Below are positions 55,645-64,000 of a stretch of 64,000 nt of DNA, piece by piece. The stretch's first letter is position 1. The number at the start of each line of letters is the position of its first letter. Source of the DNA: Pegoplata infirma (Eukaryota; Arthropoda; Insecta; Diptera; Anthomyiidae); NCBI GenBank assembly GCA_963921195.1, contig OY992540.1:132308671-132372670 (forward strand). The letters are read 5' to 3'. Below the pieces are notes generated by a model, which had not been told where the DNA came from, searched no databases, and saw only the letters and a list, made by a program, of their open reading frames with translations. The translations under genes were made by a program, and so were the position numbers.

Positions 55645-55998
55645 TACAAAAAAAAAAAACAAGTAAGAAAAGTGTATTTTTTCAGAGGTTGGTTCAGTTC
55701 TTCAAGGGGAAACTTTTTTCCCCCTGGCACGATTTTGCCCAATCACGAACTTACCCTGCCTATGAACATGATGCATATTTGTGCCAAACTTCAGGAGTCT
55801 AACTATTTTATTTTGGATTGCATTGTGTTATCTACAGACAGACGGACGGACAGACAGTCATTCATAGAATGTCTTAGAATCGATCATGGATCAATAATAT
55901 ATGTATATACTTTATGGGGTCCCCGACCAAAATTTCGATGCGTTACAAGCGGAATGACAAAGTGAGTATACCCCCATACTGTGGTTGGAGGGTATAAA
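55645..55998 (-). mobile_element. Helentron/DINE-1-like element, second subfamily
   Basis: On the minus strand it begins TTTTTATACCCTCCAACCAC with the 5' palindrome closing at GGGGGTATACTC. A GTCTGTCCGTCCGTCTG tract follows (55838-55856), and it ends TTTTCTTACTTGTTTTT. The architecture is the same as copies 1-4 but the body sequence is different and only about 350 bp long. Confidence 0.72.
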
Positions 55999-56445
55999 AA
56001 GATCAATTGTAATACGAAAACATCAATTGAAATTCGAATTAGATCAATTGTAATTCGAAAAAGACCAATTGAAATTCGAAAAAGTTAAACTGAAATTCAG
56101 TTAAAAATTTTCGAATTACAATTCGAATCAATTGCAACTCGAAATAGATCAATTGTAATTCGAAATAGATCAATTGTTATTCGAAAAAGATTAATTGAAA
56201 TTTAGTTTAAAATTTTCGAATTGCAATTTGAATCTTACAATTAATTAATTAAAAATTAGATTAATCTATATCGAATTACAATTAATCTTTTTCGAATTAC
56301 AAGTGATATTTTTCAAATTACCATTAATCTTTTTCGAATTACAATTAATCTTTTTCGAATTGCAATTGATCTTTTTCGAATAATAAATGTTCTTTTTCAA
56401 ATTGCAATAGATATTTTTTGAAATTCAATTGATTTTGAAAATATC
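55999..56445. repeat. 20-22-bp palindromic satellite with orientation switch
   Basis: Units of GATCAATTGTAATTCGAAAA repeat from 55999 to about 56215. From about 56225 to 56440 the inverse TTTTCGAATTACAATTGATC repeats. Each unit contains two short palindromes, CAATTG and TTCGAA. Confidence 0.85.
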
Positions 56446-57240
56446 AAATGTAGTTACATATTAAATTTTAAAAGGAGTTTAAAATTTCAAATTAAAAGCT
56501 CGAATTTGTTTTGAATTTTTCGATACTCAATTTTCCAATTTTAGTTGATCTTTTACGAATGGTTTTCTAAATGTTGTAGCTAAAATTAGCAATACGCTTT
56601 TCATTTGAAATACAGACAGAGAATAAAATGAATATGAGTAGAAGTTACAACGGAAACGGAAGTATGAGGTTTTTTTGGTCTTGTTTTGGGGTTTGACATT
56701 GTTGCTTGTTTTAAACATGTTTAAACATGTTTTAACATGTATTTTTTGTTGTTTGTACTTTTTCGAATATGTTTTTGTGTGTGGAAAGTTTTTGTAAACA
56801 TTCTCCAAGAGAGTAGAGCGAAAGATGAGTAGAGTAAGAGAGAGAGTGATTTTTTTTTTGTTTTATTTGATTTTTGGTTCAACTTGTTGTTTTAATGTTT
56901 TGTTGTTGTTGCTGTTGTAAACACAACCACATTTACAAATACATGTAACGTAATGGGGATTTTCTGGTATGTTACCTTGGCTTTTATAGTGTGAGTGTGG
57001 GTAATCTAGTAGTATGCGTGAAAATGTATGTGTGTATTCATTTTGTGTAAGAGTGTCTTGATGTATTAATGTTAAATGTAATTGTTTTTAACTGTTATTA
57101 CTCTTGGTGTTGTTTTGTTGTTGCTGTAGTAGATTTGATGCTAAGGATATTACTTCAGTATTAGTGTGTGTTTATTTCACTTTTGGAATTATTGTTGTTA
57201 TTGTATTACTACTATTGTTGTTTTGTATTTTATATATTTG
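56446..57240. other. gene-free stretch with simple repeats
   Basis: GAGAGTAGAG-type purine repeats (56807-56846), TTG repeats (56886-56915) and TG-rich tracts. No coding evidence. Confidence 0.45.
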
Positions 57241-57245
57241 TATGT

Positions 57246-58862
57246 GGGGTATTCCATGCCAAATCGGATACTTTCAAAATTTTTTTTTTTGATATTCCAA
57301 ATTTACAGTTACAATTTTTAGTACCCTTTGAAAACTCCTTCTTGGTTAATTTTCAGATTTATTTTTAATGACCCGTTTCAATGATATTGAATTTTCAAAA
57401 ACTCGGTGATTTTTCCTTTACCGAAACTTCTTTTACTCATAACTTCTTTAAAAAGGGTCCAAAAAATTTTGTTTTCAAAATTTTTGTGTAGTACGAAAGC
57501 AACACATTTTTTTTTTTTTGCAAAAAAAAAATAATTTTTAACATAATCTCCTTTTAGCTCAATACACTTATTGTAAGTCCAACGTTTCTCCAATTTTTCT
57601 ATCCCTACCAAAAAATAGGCATTTGATCTATAATACTGTAAGTAAAATTTAAACTTTTGAAATGACACACAAAAACGCAGAGACACCCCAACTTATTTTT
57701 GGGTCATAGAATCCAGTGCACAGAAAAAAATAAAAAAAATATTTGAGTAAATTTTTAATACTATTGAGTAAAAAATTACTCAATTTTGCACCAGTAAACG
57801 ATTTAATAGTATTGAGTAAATTTTTAATAAAAATTTATTAAATGTTTGAAAAAAAATTTGAGTAAATTTTTAATTGACACAATTAAAAATTTACTCAAAA
57901 TTTATAATTTTTTTTTTTTTTTTTAAATTTTAAAAAAGTTTTAAATTTTTTTACAAAAAAAAAAACAAAAAACTTGTTTTGTTAAACTTTACCAAACATA
58001 TTTATGTCTCAAAAACATAGGAAAATTTTATAAAGACGATTACAAACTTTCATATACATACACAAAAAACTGTAAACTAAACGAGAATTCAAAAAACTAT
58101 AAGAGTTTAAAAAAAATTAAAAAACTATTAAATTTTTATTAAATTATTTACTTAAATTGTTTTTAAAATTTTTGAGTAAATTTTTAATTGCGTCAATTAA
58201 AAAATTACTCAATTTTTGTTTTTAAATTTAAACAAGTGATTACTCAAATTTGTTTCCTTCATATTTTTTTCTGTGTGGTATACTCCGTTTTAAAAAGTTA
58301 GCTCAAAATAACGAGATATTTCGATTTTAAATTTGCAAATGTAGAGTAAAAATTGAATAAATCCAAAAAAAAAATATAATTTCATCAAGATGAGAGCATG
58401 TAATGTTCCATGTCCGCTTGAAAATGGACGTCTATTATTTCTAGATATAAATTTTGACAAATAACAAGTTTTTAAGAAGTTTTTTAAGTTTTTTCATTCA
58501 AATAAAATGAAAAATCGCCTTAAATCTACTACAAATTTTAAATCAAAATATCTAGGGATTTTGAGCTAACTTTTCAAAACGGGGTACACCACTGGATTCT
58601 ACGACCCAAAATAAGGTTGACGTGTCTCGGCGTTTTGGTGTGTCATTTTCACATACTTACAGTGTAATTTTATCATTTTCACAAAGCCATATCTTTAGGT
58701 TTGGAAATAGAAATAGTCACTGGGGGCTAAATCCGGAGAATATGGCGGATGAGGTATCAATTCGTAGCTCAATTAATGGAATTTTGCCATTGAGACTGCA
58801 AGTCGAATTTAACTTTTCTACTTGTTTTTTTTTAAAGAGTCCTATTTGCCATGTAATGCCTC
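57246..58862. mobile_element. ATAT-target foldback family, left member
   Basis: Ends GGGGTATTCCATGCC and GGCAAAT-type inverse closing ATGTAATGCCTC match over about 27 bp. ATAT follows on the right and ATGT precedes on the left. Internally 57655-57716 plus 58278-58330 form an inverted repeat with 58540-58655 (AACTTTTCAAAACGGGG, GATTCTACGACCCAAAA). The left arm is interrupted by a MITE. Confidence 0.7.
57719..58275. mobile_element. CACAG-type MITE, copy 3, with empty-site proof
   Basis: CACAGAAAAAAATA and TATTTTTTTCTGTG are the ends. TG occurs on both sides. The opposing arm of the surrounding inverted repeat (58578-58600) reads through the same sequence (CACTGGATTCTACGACCC) without the insertion. 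The interior has GTAAATTTTTAAT repeats in both orientations. Confidence 0.85.
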
Positions 58863-59369
58863 ATATGTATTTGTATATGTTGCATTTCATGTGAAATCGG
58901 ACACTTTGAAAAACTTTTTTTTTAGATTTTCCCAATTTGTTTACAGTTTTTAGTACCCTTCGAAAACTCCTTCGTGGTAAATTTTCAAATTTTTTTGATG
59001 ACCCGTTCAAAAGATATTGAATTTTTAAAAATTGGTAGTTTGTTCCTTTACTCAAACTTCTTTTAATCATAACTTCTTCAATAATGGTCCAAATTTCAAT
59101 TTTTTTTTTCAAAATTTTTGTTTTTTTACGTACTTTTAAAAAAAAAATCCCAAAAAATTCTTAAAAGCGCTCTAGTATGCGATTTTTAAGTTTTAAAATT
59201 TAAATCTAATTTTTGAAAATGTTTGTACTCTTCGATTTTTTTGAAATTTTTTTTTGTAAAACTTCTATCAATTCTACAAATTTTTTGCCCAGGAAGATCG
59301 TGGGATAACGATTATTACTATTTTTTAAAATTTTTTTAAAAAATTTTATTGTAATTTTTCAAAACATAC

Positions 59370-59880
59370 CTACGCCCTATCTCCACTCCCTAAGTAGGTT
59401 CCCATACAAATAACAGTTGGAGCAAATTTTATAAAAATGTAATTTTGTATGGGAGCCTACTTAGGGAGATAGGGCGTAGGTATATTTTGAAAAAATGTTG
59501 TAGGGTAAAAATAAATGGGGGTTGGTCTCACTAATGACCCCTCTCGGACGCACCATTGGACCGGTAGAAGATGATTAAATAAAACAAATTTACAAAAAAT
59601 AAAAAAAATTGTATGGGGACCGCCTTAACAGTTAAGGATAGAGGGTAGGTGTGTTCAGAGAAAATGTTTGGACTAAAAATATATTGTGGGTCGGGCAGTT
59701 AGAGCGGTTGGAACAAATTTAAAAAAATGTCGTTTTGTGTGGGAGCCCCCTTGGAAATTGGAGATAGGGTATTAGTTTGTTCCAAAGAAATGTTAAGACG
59801 TAAAAATTAATGGGGGTCGGTCTTATAAAGGACCCCTTTATGACGCACCATTAGAGTAGTAGAAATGATTTTGAGATAGG
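59370..59880. repeat. loop repeats of the 58.9-kb foldback
   Basis: CCTACGCCCTATCTCC (59390-59405) is inverted at 59465-59480 (GGAGATAGGGCGTAGG region). A roughly 290-bp direct repeat follows. AATGGGGGTTGGTCTCACTA (59513) and AATGGGGGTCGGTCTTATAA (59811) lie in equivalent positions, each followed by a GACCCCT and GACGCACCATT segment. Confidence 0.75.
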
Positions 59881-60190
59881 AAAATCACAATAAAATTTTT
59901 TCAAAAAATTTAAAAAAATAGTAATAATCGTTATCCACGATCCTCCTGGGCAAAAAATTTGTAGAATTAATAGAAATTTTACACAAAAAAATTTCAAAAA
60001 AATCGAAGAGTACAAACATTTTCAAAAATGAAATTTAAATTTTAAAACTTAAAAATCGCTTACTAGAGCGCTTTTTAGAATTTTTTGGGATTTTTTTTTT
60101 AAAAGTACGTAAAAAAACAAAAATTTTGAAAAAAACAATTTGAAATTTGGACCATTATTGAAGAAGTTATGATTAAAAGAAGTTTGAGTA

Positions 60191-60368
60191 ATGCTTGTAA
60201 TTTCAAGAAGTAGGTAACTACGGGTGTAAAATACCTCACAGATTTCTTTACCTAACCGGTAAATTAACATTGAAAACTATAGTTACCTAAGAGGCAAGTT
60301 TACGAAATTTTTCTTACACGGTAGATATCTATGCACTAATAGTTATCTGCTTGTTGAAATTACGGCTA
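60191..60368. mobile_element. 178-bp TA-target MITE with empty site in opposite arm
   Basis: GTAATTTCAAGAAGTAGGTA and TAGTTATCTGCTTGTTGAAA are near-inverse ends. TA flanks at 60189-60190 and 60369-60370. The left arm of the foldback (near 59050) shows the site without insertion (CCTTTACTCAAACTTC). Confidence 0.85.
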
Positions 60369-60544
60369 TAAAGGAGCAAACTACCAATTTTTAAAAATTC
60401 GATATCTTTTGAACGGGTCATCAAAAAAATCTGAAAATTTACCACGAAGGAGTTTTCGAAGGGTACTAAAAACTGTTAACAAATTAGGAAAATCAAAAAA
60501 AAAAATTTTCTAAGTGTTCGATTTGACATGGAATGCCCCATATG

Positions 60545-61109
60545 TAGTTAAAGTTTAGCCATGCTTTAATTATAAACATGTGTAAGTTTGTCCATGTGTA
60601 ATTCTGTATGTGTTTGTGTGCACACAACTTGTGGCATTATGCTCTGTGGTATATCTTTTACTCCGTATTGTATGCTATTGTTTCCTTTTGTTTCCAAAGG
60701 AAAACTTAGCATGTGTTTGTGTATGTGTGTGTGTGCTTATGCCTTTGAGAGTGTTGATTGAAGATGATACCCAGCCAAGTTTTGTCTTGCTGTTGTATTG
60801 TGCCTTTTCATGTTATTCTTTTGGATGGTGAATCACAAGCAAAGGGGGGTTTCGAAACAAATTAAATTGAAATTTGTGCTTGATTTCAATTGTTTTATTT
60901 TATTTATTTGTCTGTATAAGTGTGTCTTGATAATTTAAAAACATTCAAAATTACTTGTTTTAATTAAAATATAGGATAAACTTTTGTTAGTAAATATGCA
61001 TATTTCAGAAATGCATAATAATATTAAAAGATTGAATTATTTAAACCAACAATTGCATCGGTATTTAATTAAATTCATAGAATAAGAAATTGTAAGATAT
61101 TTTTTGGTA
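60545..61109. other. no gene seen
   Basis: TG-rich and AT-rich DNA, with GTGTGTATGTGTGTGTGTGC at 60716-60735. No gene. Confidence 0.45.
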
Positions 61110-61575
61110 ACAAATGGGAAAAAATTCTTATAATTTGAGATTTTTTTTCAATATAAATGGGAAAAAGTCGGAAACTGAATCAGAATCTAAGACTTTTTCT
61201 GTAAAGAAAAATTTTGTCCCAGGATCTGAGACCTTTTCTATATAGAAAAATTTTCCAGAATCTTTTTCTATATAGAAAAATCTGAGACTTTTTCTATATA
61301 GAAAAATTTTGTCTTAGAATCTGAAACTTTTTCTATATAGAAAAGTTTTATCTCAGAATCTGAGACTTTTTCTACGCATATAAAAAAATTTTGTCTCAGA
61401 ATCTGAAATTTTTCTATATGGAAAAATTTTATCTCAGAGTCTGAGACTTTTTTTATATAGAAAAATGTTGTCTCAGAATCTAAGACTTTTTCTATAGAGA
61501 AAAATTTTTGTCTCAGAATTTGAGGATTTTTTTATATAGAAAAATTTTGTCCCAGAATCTGACACTTTTTGTATA
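61110..61575 (+). repeat. 35-bp palindromic satellite, array 6
   Basis: B orientation with a variant linker TTTTTCTATATAGAAAAATT that lengthens the period to about 38-40 bp. Confidence 0.82.
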
Positions 61576-61577
61576 TA

Positions 61578-61870
61578 CACTCAAAATAATAACTCTGTTA
61601 AATTACAGAAAAACTCTGCTAATTTAACAACAGAGTACACTATACTTTTCCAGCTAACAACATTTCTTGGTAATTTTACTAAAAAACTCTGTAAAATGAT
61701 TTTGGCAGAAAAAAAACTGTTAATTTACAGAGTTTATAGTAAAATATTGGTTAAATATGAAAGCTTTTTTACAGAGAAAACTCTGTAATTTTACCATAAA
61801 ACTCTGTAAAATGATTTGGACAAAAAAAAACTGTTAATTTACAGAGTTTCTAGTTAAATATTGGTTAAAT
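61578..61870. mobile_element. CACTCAAAATAA-type element, one end seen
   Basis: The left tip is identical over 12 bp to the MITE at 4628. ACTCTGTAAAATGAT, AAAACTGTTAATTTACAGAG and TTGGTTAAAT occur twice (about 61690-61760 and 61805-61870). No right end was found before the G-rich tract. Confidence 0.5.
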
Positions 61871-61872
61871 CA

Positions 61873-62120
61873 TGCGCGGGTACAAGGGGGGGGGGAAAAG
61901 GGGAAATTTCCCCCCCCAGACCAAATTTCAAAAAGGAAAAAAAAAAAAAAAAAAAAAGGAAAAGAAAAGAAAAGAAAAGAAAAGAAAGAAAAAGAAAGAA
62001 AAAGAAGAAAAAAAGAAAGGAGGAAGAAGGAAATTTGCTAAAAAATCTCGAAATCCAAAAATTTTTCAAAGAAAAAAATCTGAAAATTTTTATAGGAAAA
62101 TTTTTAAAGGAAAAATGTGA
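61873..62120 (+). repeat. G-run palindrome and polypurine tract
   Basis: GGGGGGGGGAAAAGGGG is followed by AAATTTCCCCCCCC (61885-61918). An A/G-only stretch of about 100 bp with GAAAA units comes next (61933-62033). Frames here on both strands are Lys- or Phe-rich artefacts. Confidence 0.8.
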
Positions 62121-62129
62121 CTTCATCTG

Positions 62130-62880
62130 AAATTTTTCTGTGAAAAAATATCTGTCAATCTTATTATGAATTTTGGTATAAAAAAAATGACTTAGAATAT
62201 GTTGTTTTTTGTATAGAAAAAATTTAATTTTTATAAAAAATGTTTGTCTACTACATAGGAATAGGGAAAATATCTTAAAATCTTAAAAATGTTGGTAGTC
62301 TTAGGTAAGTTTAACTATTTCTGAAAATTTTCTCAGAATTTCTTAAAATCGGTCACAGAATCTGAGACTATTTTTTCCATAAAAAAAGGTACAAAAAAAC
62401 TCTAAAATTTTTCACGTCATCAAACATTTTCTTTTTCGGATTTTTGAAGAAGAATTCCCGAATTCTTAAAGTCTAAGAATCTGCGACTTTAAAAAAAAAA
62501 AAACATCTCAGATTCTGAGACTATTTATAGAAAAAAGGTCTCAAAATTTGAGACTTTTTTATAGGAAAAAAGTCTCAGAATCCTATACTTTTTCGATAGG
62601 AAAAGGGTCTAAGAATCTGAGACTTTTTCTATAGGAAAATGCTCTCAGAATCTCTGAATTTGACACTCATTTTAAGAAAAAGGTCTCAAAATCTTTTTTG
62701 TTTGTCAAAAAAAAGTCTTTTTTTGTTGAAAAAAAAAGTCTTTGAAGTTGGAACTTACTCAATTGGAAGAAGGTCGCAGAATCTGAGACTTTTTCTATAG
62801 GAAAAGGTCTGAGAATTTGAGGATATCTATAAGAAAAGGTCTGAGAATCTGAGACTTTTTCTTGAAAAAAAGGTGTCAGA
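62130..62880 (+). repeat. 35-bp palindromic satellite, array 7 (degenerate)
   Basis: GTCTCAGAATCTGAGACTTT units with the linker variant CTATAGGAAAA, interrupted by A-rich stretches. Mostly B orientation, with one or two A units near 62505. Confidence 0.72.
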
Positions 62881-62883
62881 ACA

Positions 62884-63476
62884 CTAAAAAAAAAAACTGG
62901 TAAAACGCCTGGTAAAATGCCTTGTAATCCCGTTCTACCAATATTTAACAATTTTCCTTGTTTTTTAACAAAAAATCTTGTACTTTGCTCAGACGAGAAC
63001 TACAGTTTTATTGGTAATTTTACAAATTTATTTTCGTAATTGTATTTTACCATTTTGAAAGGTTATTTTACAAGAAAAAACTGTAATTTTACAACAAAGT
63101 TTTTATTACGAGGATTCTAGTTTATTTACAAAAAAAAAGCTGTTGTTTTACAAAACTATGTTATACGAGAATTTATGTTGTTTAACAAAAAAAAAAAAAA
63201 GAAAAAAAAAACAATTTTTTTATGTAATTTTTTTTATTTTTTTTTTTAATTTTCCAAGTCCCGAACAATTTTTTTTTTATTGAAAAATATTAAAAAAAAG
63301 CTGAAAAAATTTTGAAAAATTTATTACGAGGATTTTTGTTAATTTACAAAAAAACAGTTATTTTACAAAAGATATTTTATTACGAGGACTTATATTGTTT
63401 AACAAAAAAAAAATTTTGAAAATTTACCATTTTGGTTTGTAAGTTTACCATTTTCTGTAACATATTTACCATTTTT
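62884..63476. repeat. TTTACAA/TTGTAAA-rich repeat, unclassified
   Basis: GGTAAAACGCCTGGTAAAATGCC (with internal repetition) opens it. TTTATTACGAGGA followed by a TTTACAAAAAAA word occurs three or more times (63105, 63320, 63372). Related in style to the 61.6-kb element. No terminal repeats were fixed. Confidence 0.45.
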
Positions 63477-63659
63477 ATACCCTACACCACACTGTGGTAC
63501 AGGGTATAATGAGTTTGTGCTGATGTTTGTAACTACCCGAAATATTGGTCCTAGACCCACCTTTAAGTATACCGATCGACTCAGAATCACTTTTTGAGTC
63601 GATTTAGCGATGTCCGTCCGTCCGTCCGTCTGTCCGTCCGTCCGTCCGTCCGTCCGTCC

Positions 63660-63730
<71 letters not shown>

Positions 63731-64000
63731 CATGTAAACGGTGTAAACACGTTACAGGTCGCAATTTTTAATCAATTGACTTGAAATTTGAAACTTAAGT
63801 CTCTCTTGGCCCAAGGACGAAGCCTATTGAAATTGGAAAAAATCGGTCCATATTTAGACCTAGCCCGCATACAAAGGTCCTCTTTAGTTTTGGCTCAAAT
63901 GACTCTAATAACCGTATTATTGAAGGTATCGCTTTGAAATTTGGATGGTAAACATGTTTTGTCTTCACATATCATCATTCCGAATTTCAAAGAAATCGGA
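63477..64000 (+). mobile_element. Helentron/DINE-1-like element, copy 4 (cut by window)
   Basis: ATACCCTACACCACACTGTG opens it, and GTCGATTTAGCGATGTCC precedes a long (GTCC)n(GTCT)n run at 63612-63730, far longer than in copies 1-3. The following text matches copies 1 and 2 (GGTCGCAATTTTTAATCAAT). The 121-residue minus frame (RQTDRQTD and so on) is the microsatellite in translation. Confidence 0.78.

Larger units (their letters stand above)
58879..60539. mobile_element. 1.66-kb ATAT-target foldback element
   Basis: GTTGCATTTCATGTGAAATC on the left faces TTTGACATGGAATGCCCC on the right. ATAT is duplicated at 58875-58878 and 60540-60543. Arms of about 470 bp (58879-59350 and 59885-60539, the latter enlarged by a MITE) are closely inverted. 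Shared words include GAAGTTATGATTAAAAGAAG and GGTACTAAAAACTGTTAACA. Open frames at 58861-59112 and 60049-60270 are the two arms read on the minus strand. Confidence 0.87.

Noticed and set aside
60049..60270. 73-residue minus-strand protein
   Set aside because: It is one arm of the foldback element; the other arm has the mirrored sequence and no coding constraint is visible.
61854..62130. Lys-rich and Phe-rich frames on both strands
   Set aside because: Polypurine/polypyrimidine tract read in several frames.
63399..63764. 121-residue frame with RQTDRQTD repeats
   Set aside because: Product of the (GTCY)n tract in a Helentron-like element.

Overview
This window looks like intergenic or intronic DNA of a higher fly. 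It is very AT-rich and I find no host protein-coding gene in it that I can defend. The fly assignment is inferred from the repeats: DINE-1/mini-me-like elements carrying (GTCY)n tracts, LINEs with RNase H and C-terminal zinc-finger sequences, an RTE LINE, and many short hAT and TA-target elements. A calyptrate such as a blowfly is my best guess and is not proven. Every long reading frame is either a decayed transposon protein or a low-complexity artefact.

Layout. 0.7-3.0 kb: two 3'-end fragments of RNase H-encoding LINEs, both on the minus strand (called type A and type B here). 3.4-9.5 kb: three non-autonomous elements with exact 8-bp target duplications (3468-3963, 5450-6623, 7535-9463), plus a Helentron-like element that itself carries a MITE. 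10.7-14.3 kb: a LINE type B fragment, 35-bp satellite arrays and a hammerhead-like motif. 15.8-23.5 kb: stacked inverted-repeat elements, several nested, and a complete foldback element (21924-22863). 24.8-28.7 kb: a large 35-bp satellite whose orientation switches, interrupted by a MITE and a Helentron-like element. 29.5-49.9 kb: a LINE graveyard with 5'-inverted copies, internal deletions, a duplicated rearranged block, a precise PIF/Harbinger-like insertion and a microsatellite grown inside a LINE zinc-finger coding region. 50.2-55.5 kb: an almost complete RTE-clade LINE (minus strand, 11-bp target duplication). It is split by a 2-kb long-terminal-repeat element, which is split in turn by a 1.08-kb hAT element. 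55.6-60.5 kb: a second Helentron-like subfamily, a short palindromic satellite, and two adjacent foldback elements aimed at ATAT. 61.1-64 kb: more satellite, a polypurine tract and another Helentron-like copy cut by the window end.

The parts act as mobile DNA at different stages of decay. Nesting gives relative ages, for example RTE older than the long-TIR element, which is older than the inner hAT. Several insertions are confirmed by an empty-site copy inside the same window. Autonomous enzymes are missing for all the DNA elements. The RTE is the most complete coding element and is broken by frameshifts and the insertion. The best leads are the nested RTE locus, the ATAT-target foldback family, two satellites built from paired palindromes that flip orientation, the hammerhead-like fold at 12.44-12.51 kb, and the paired 5'-inverted LINE copies.
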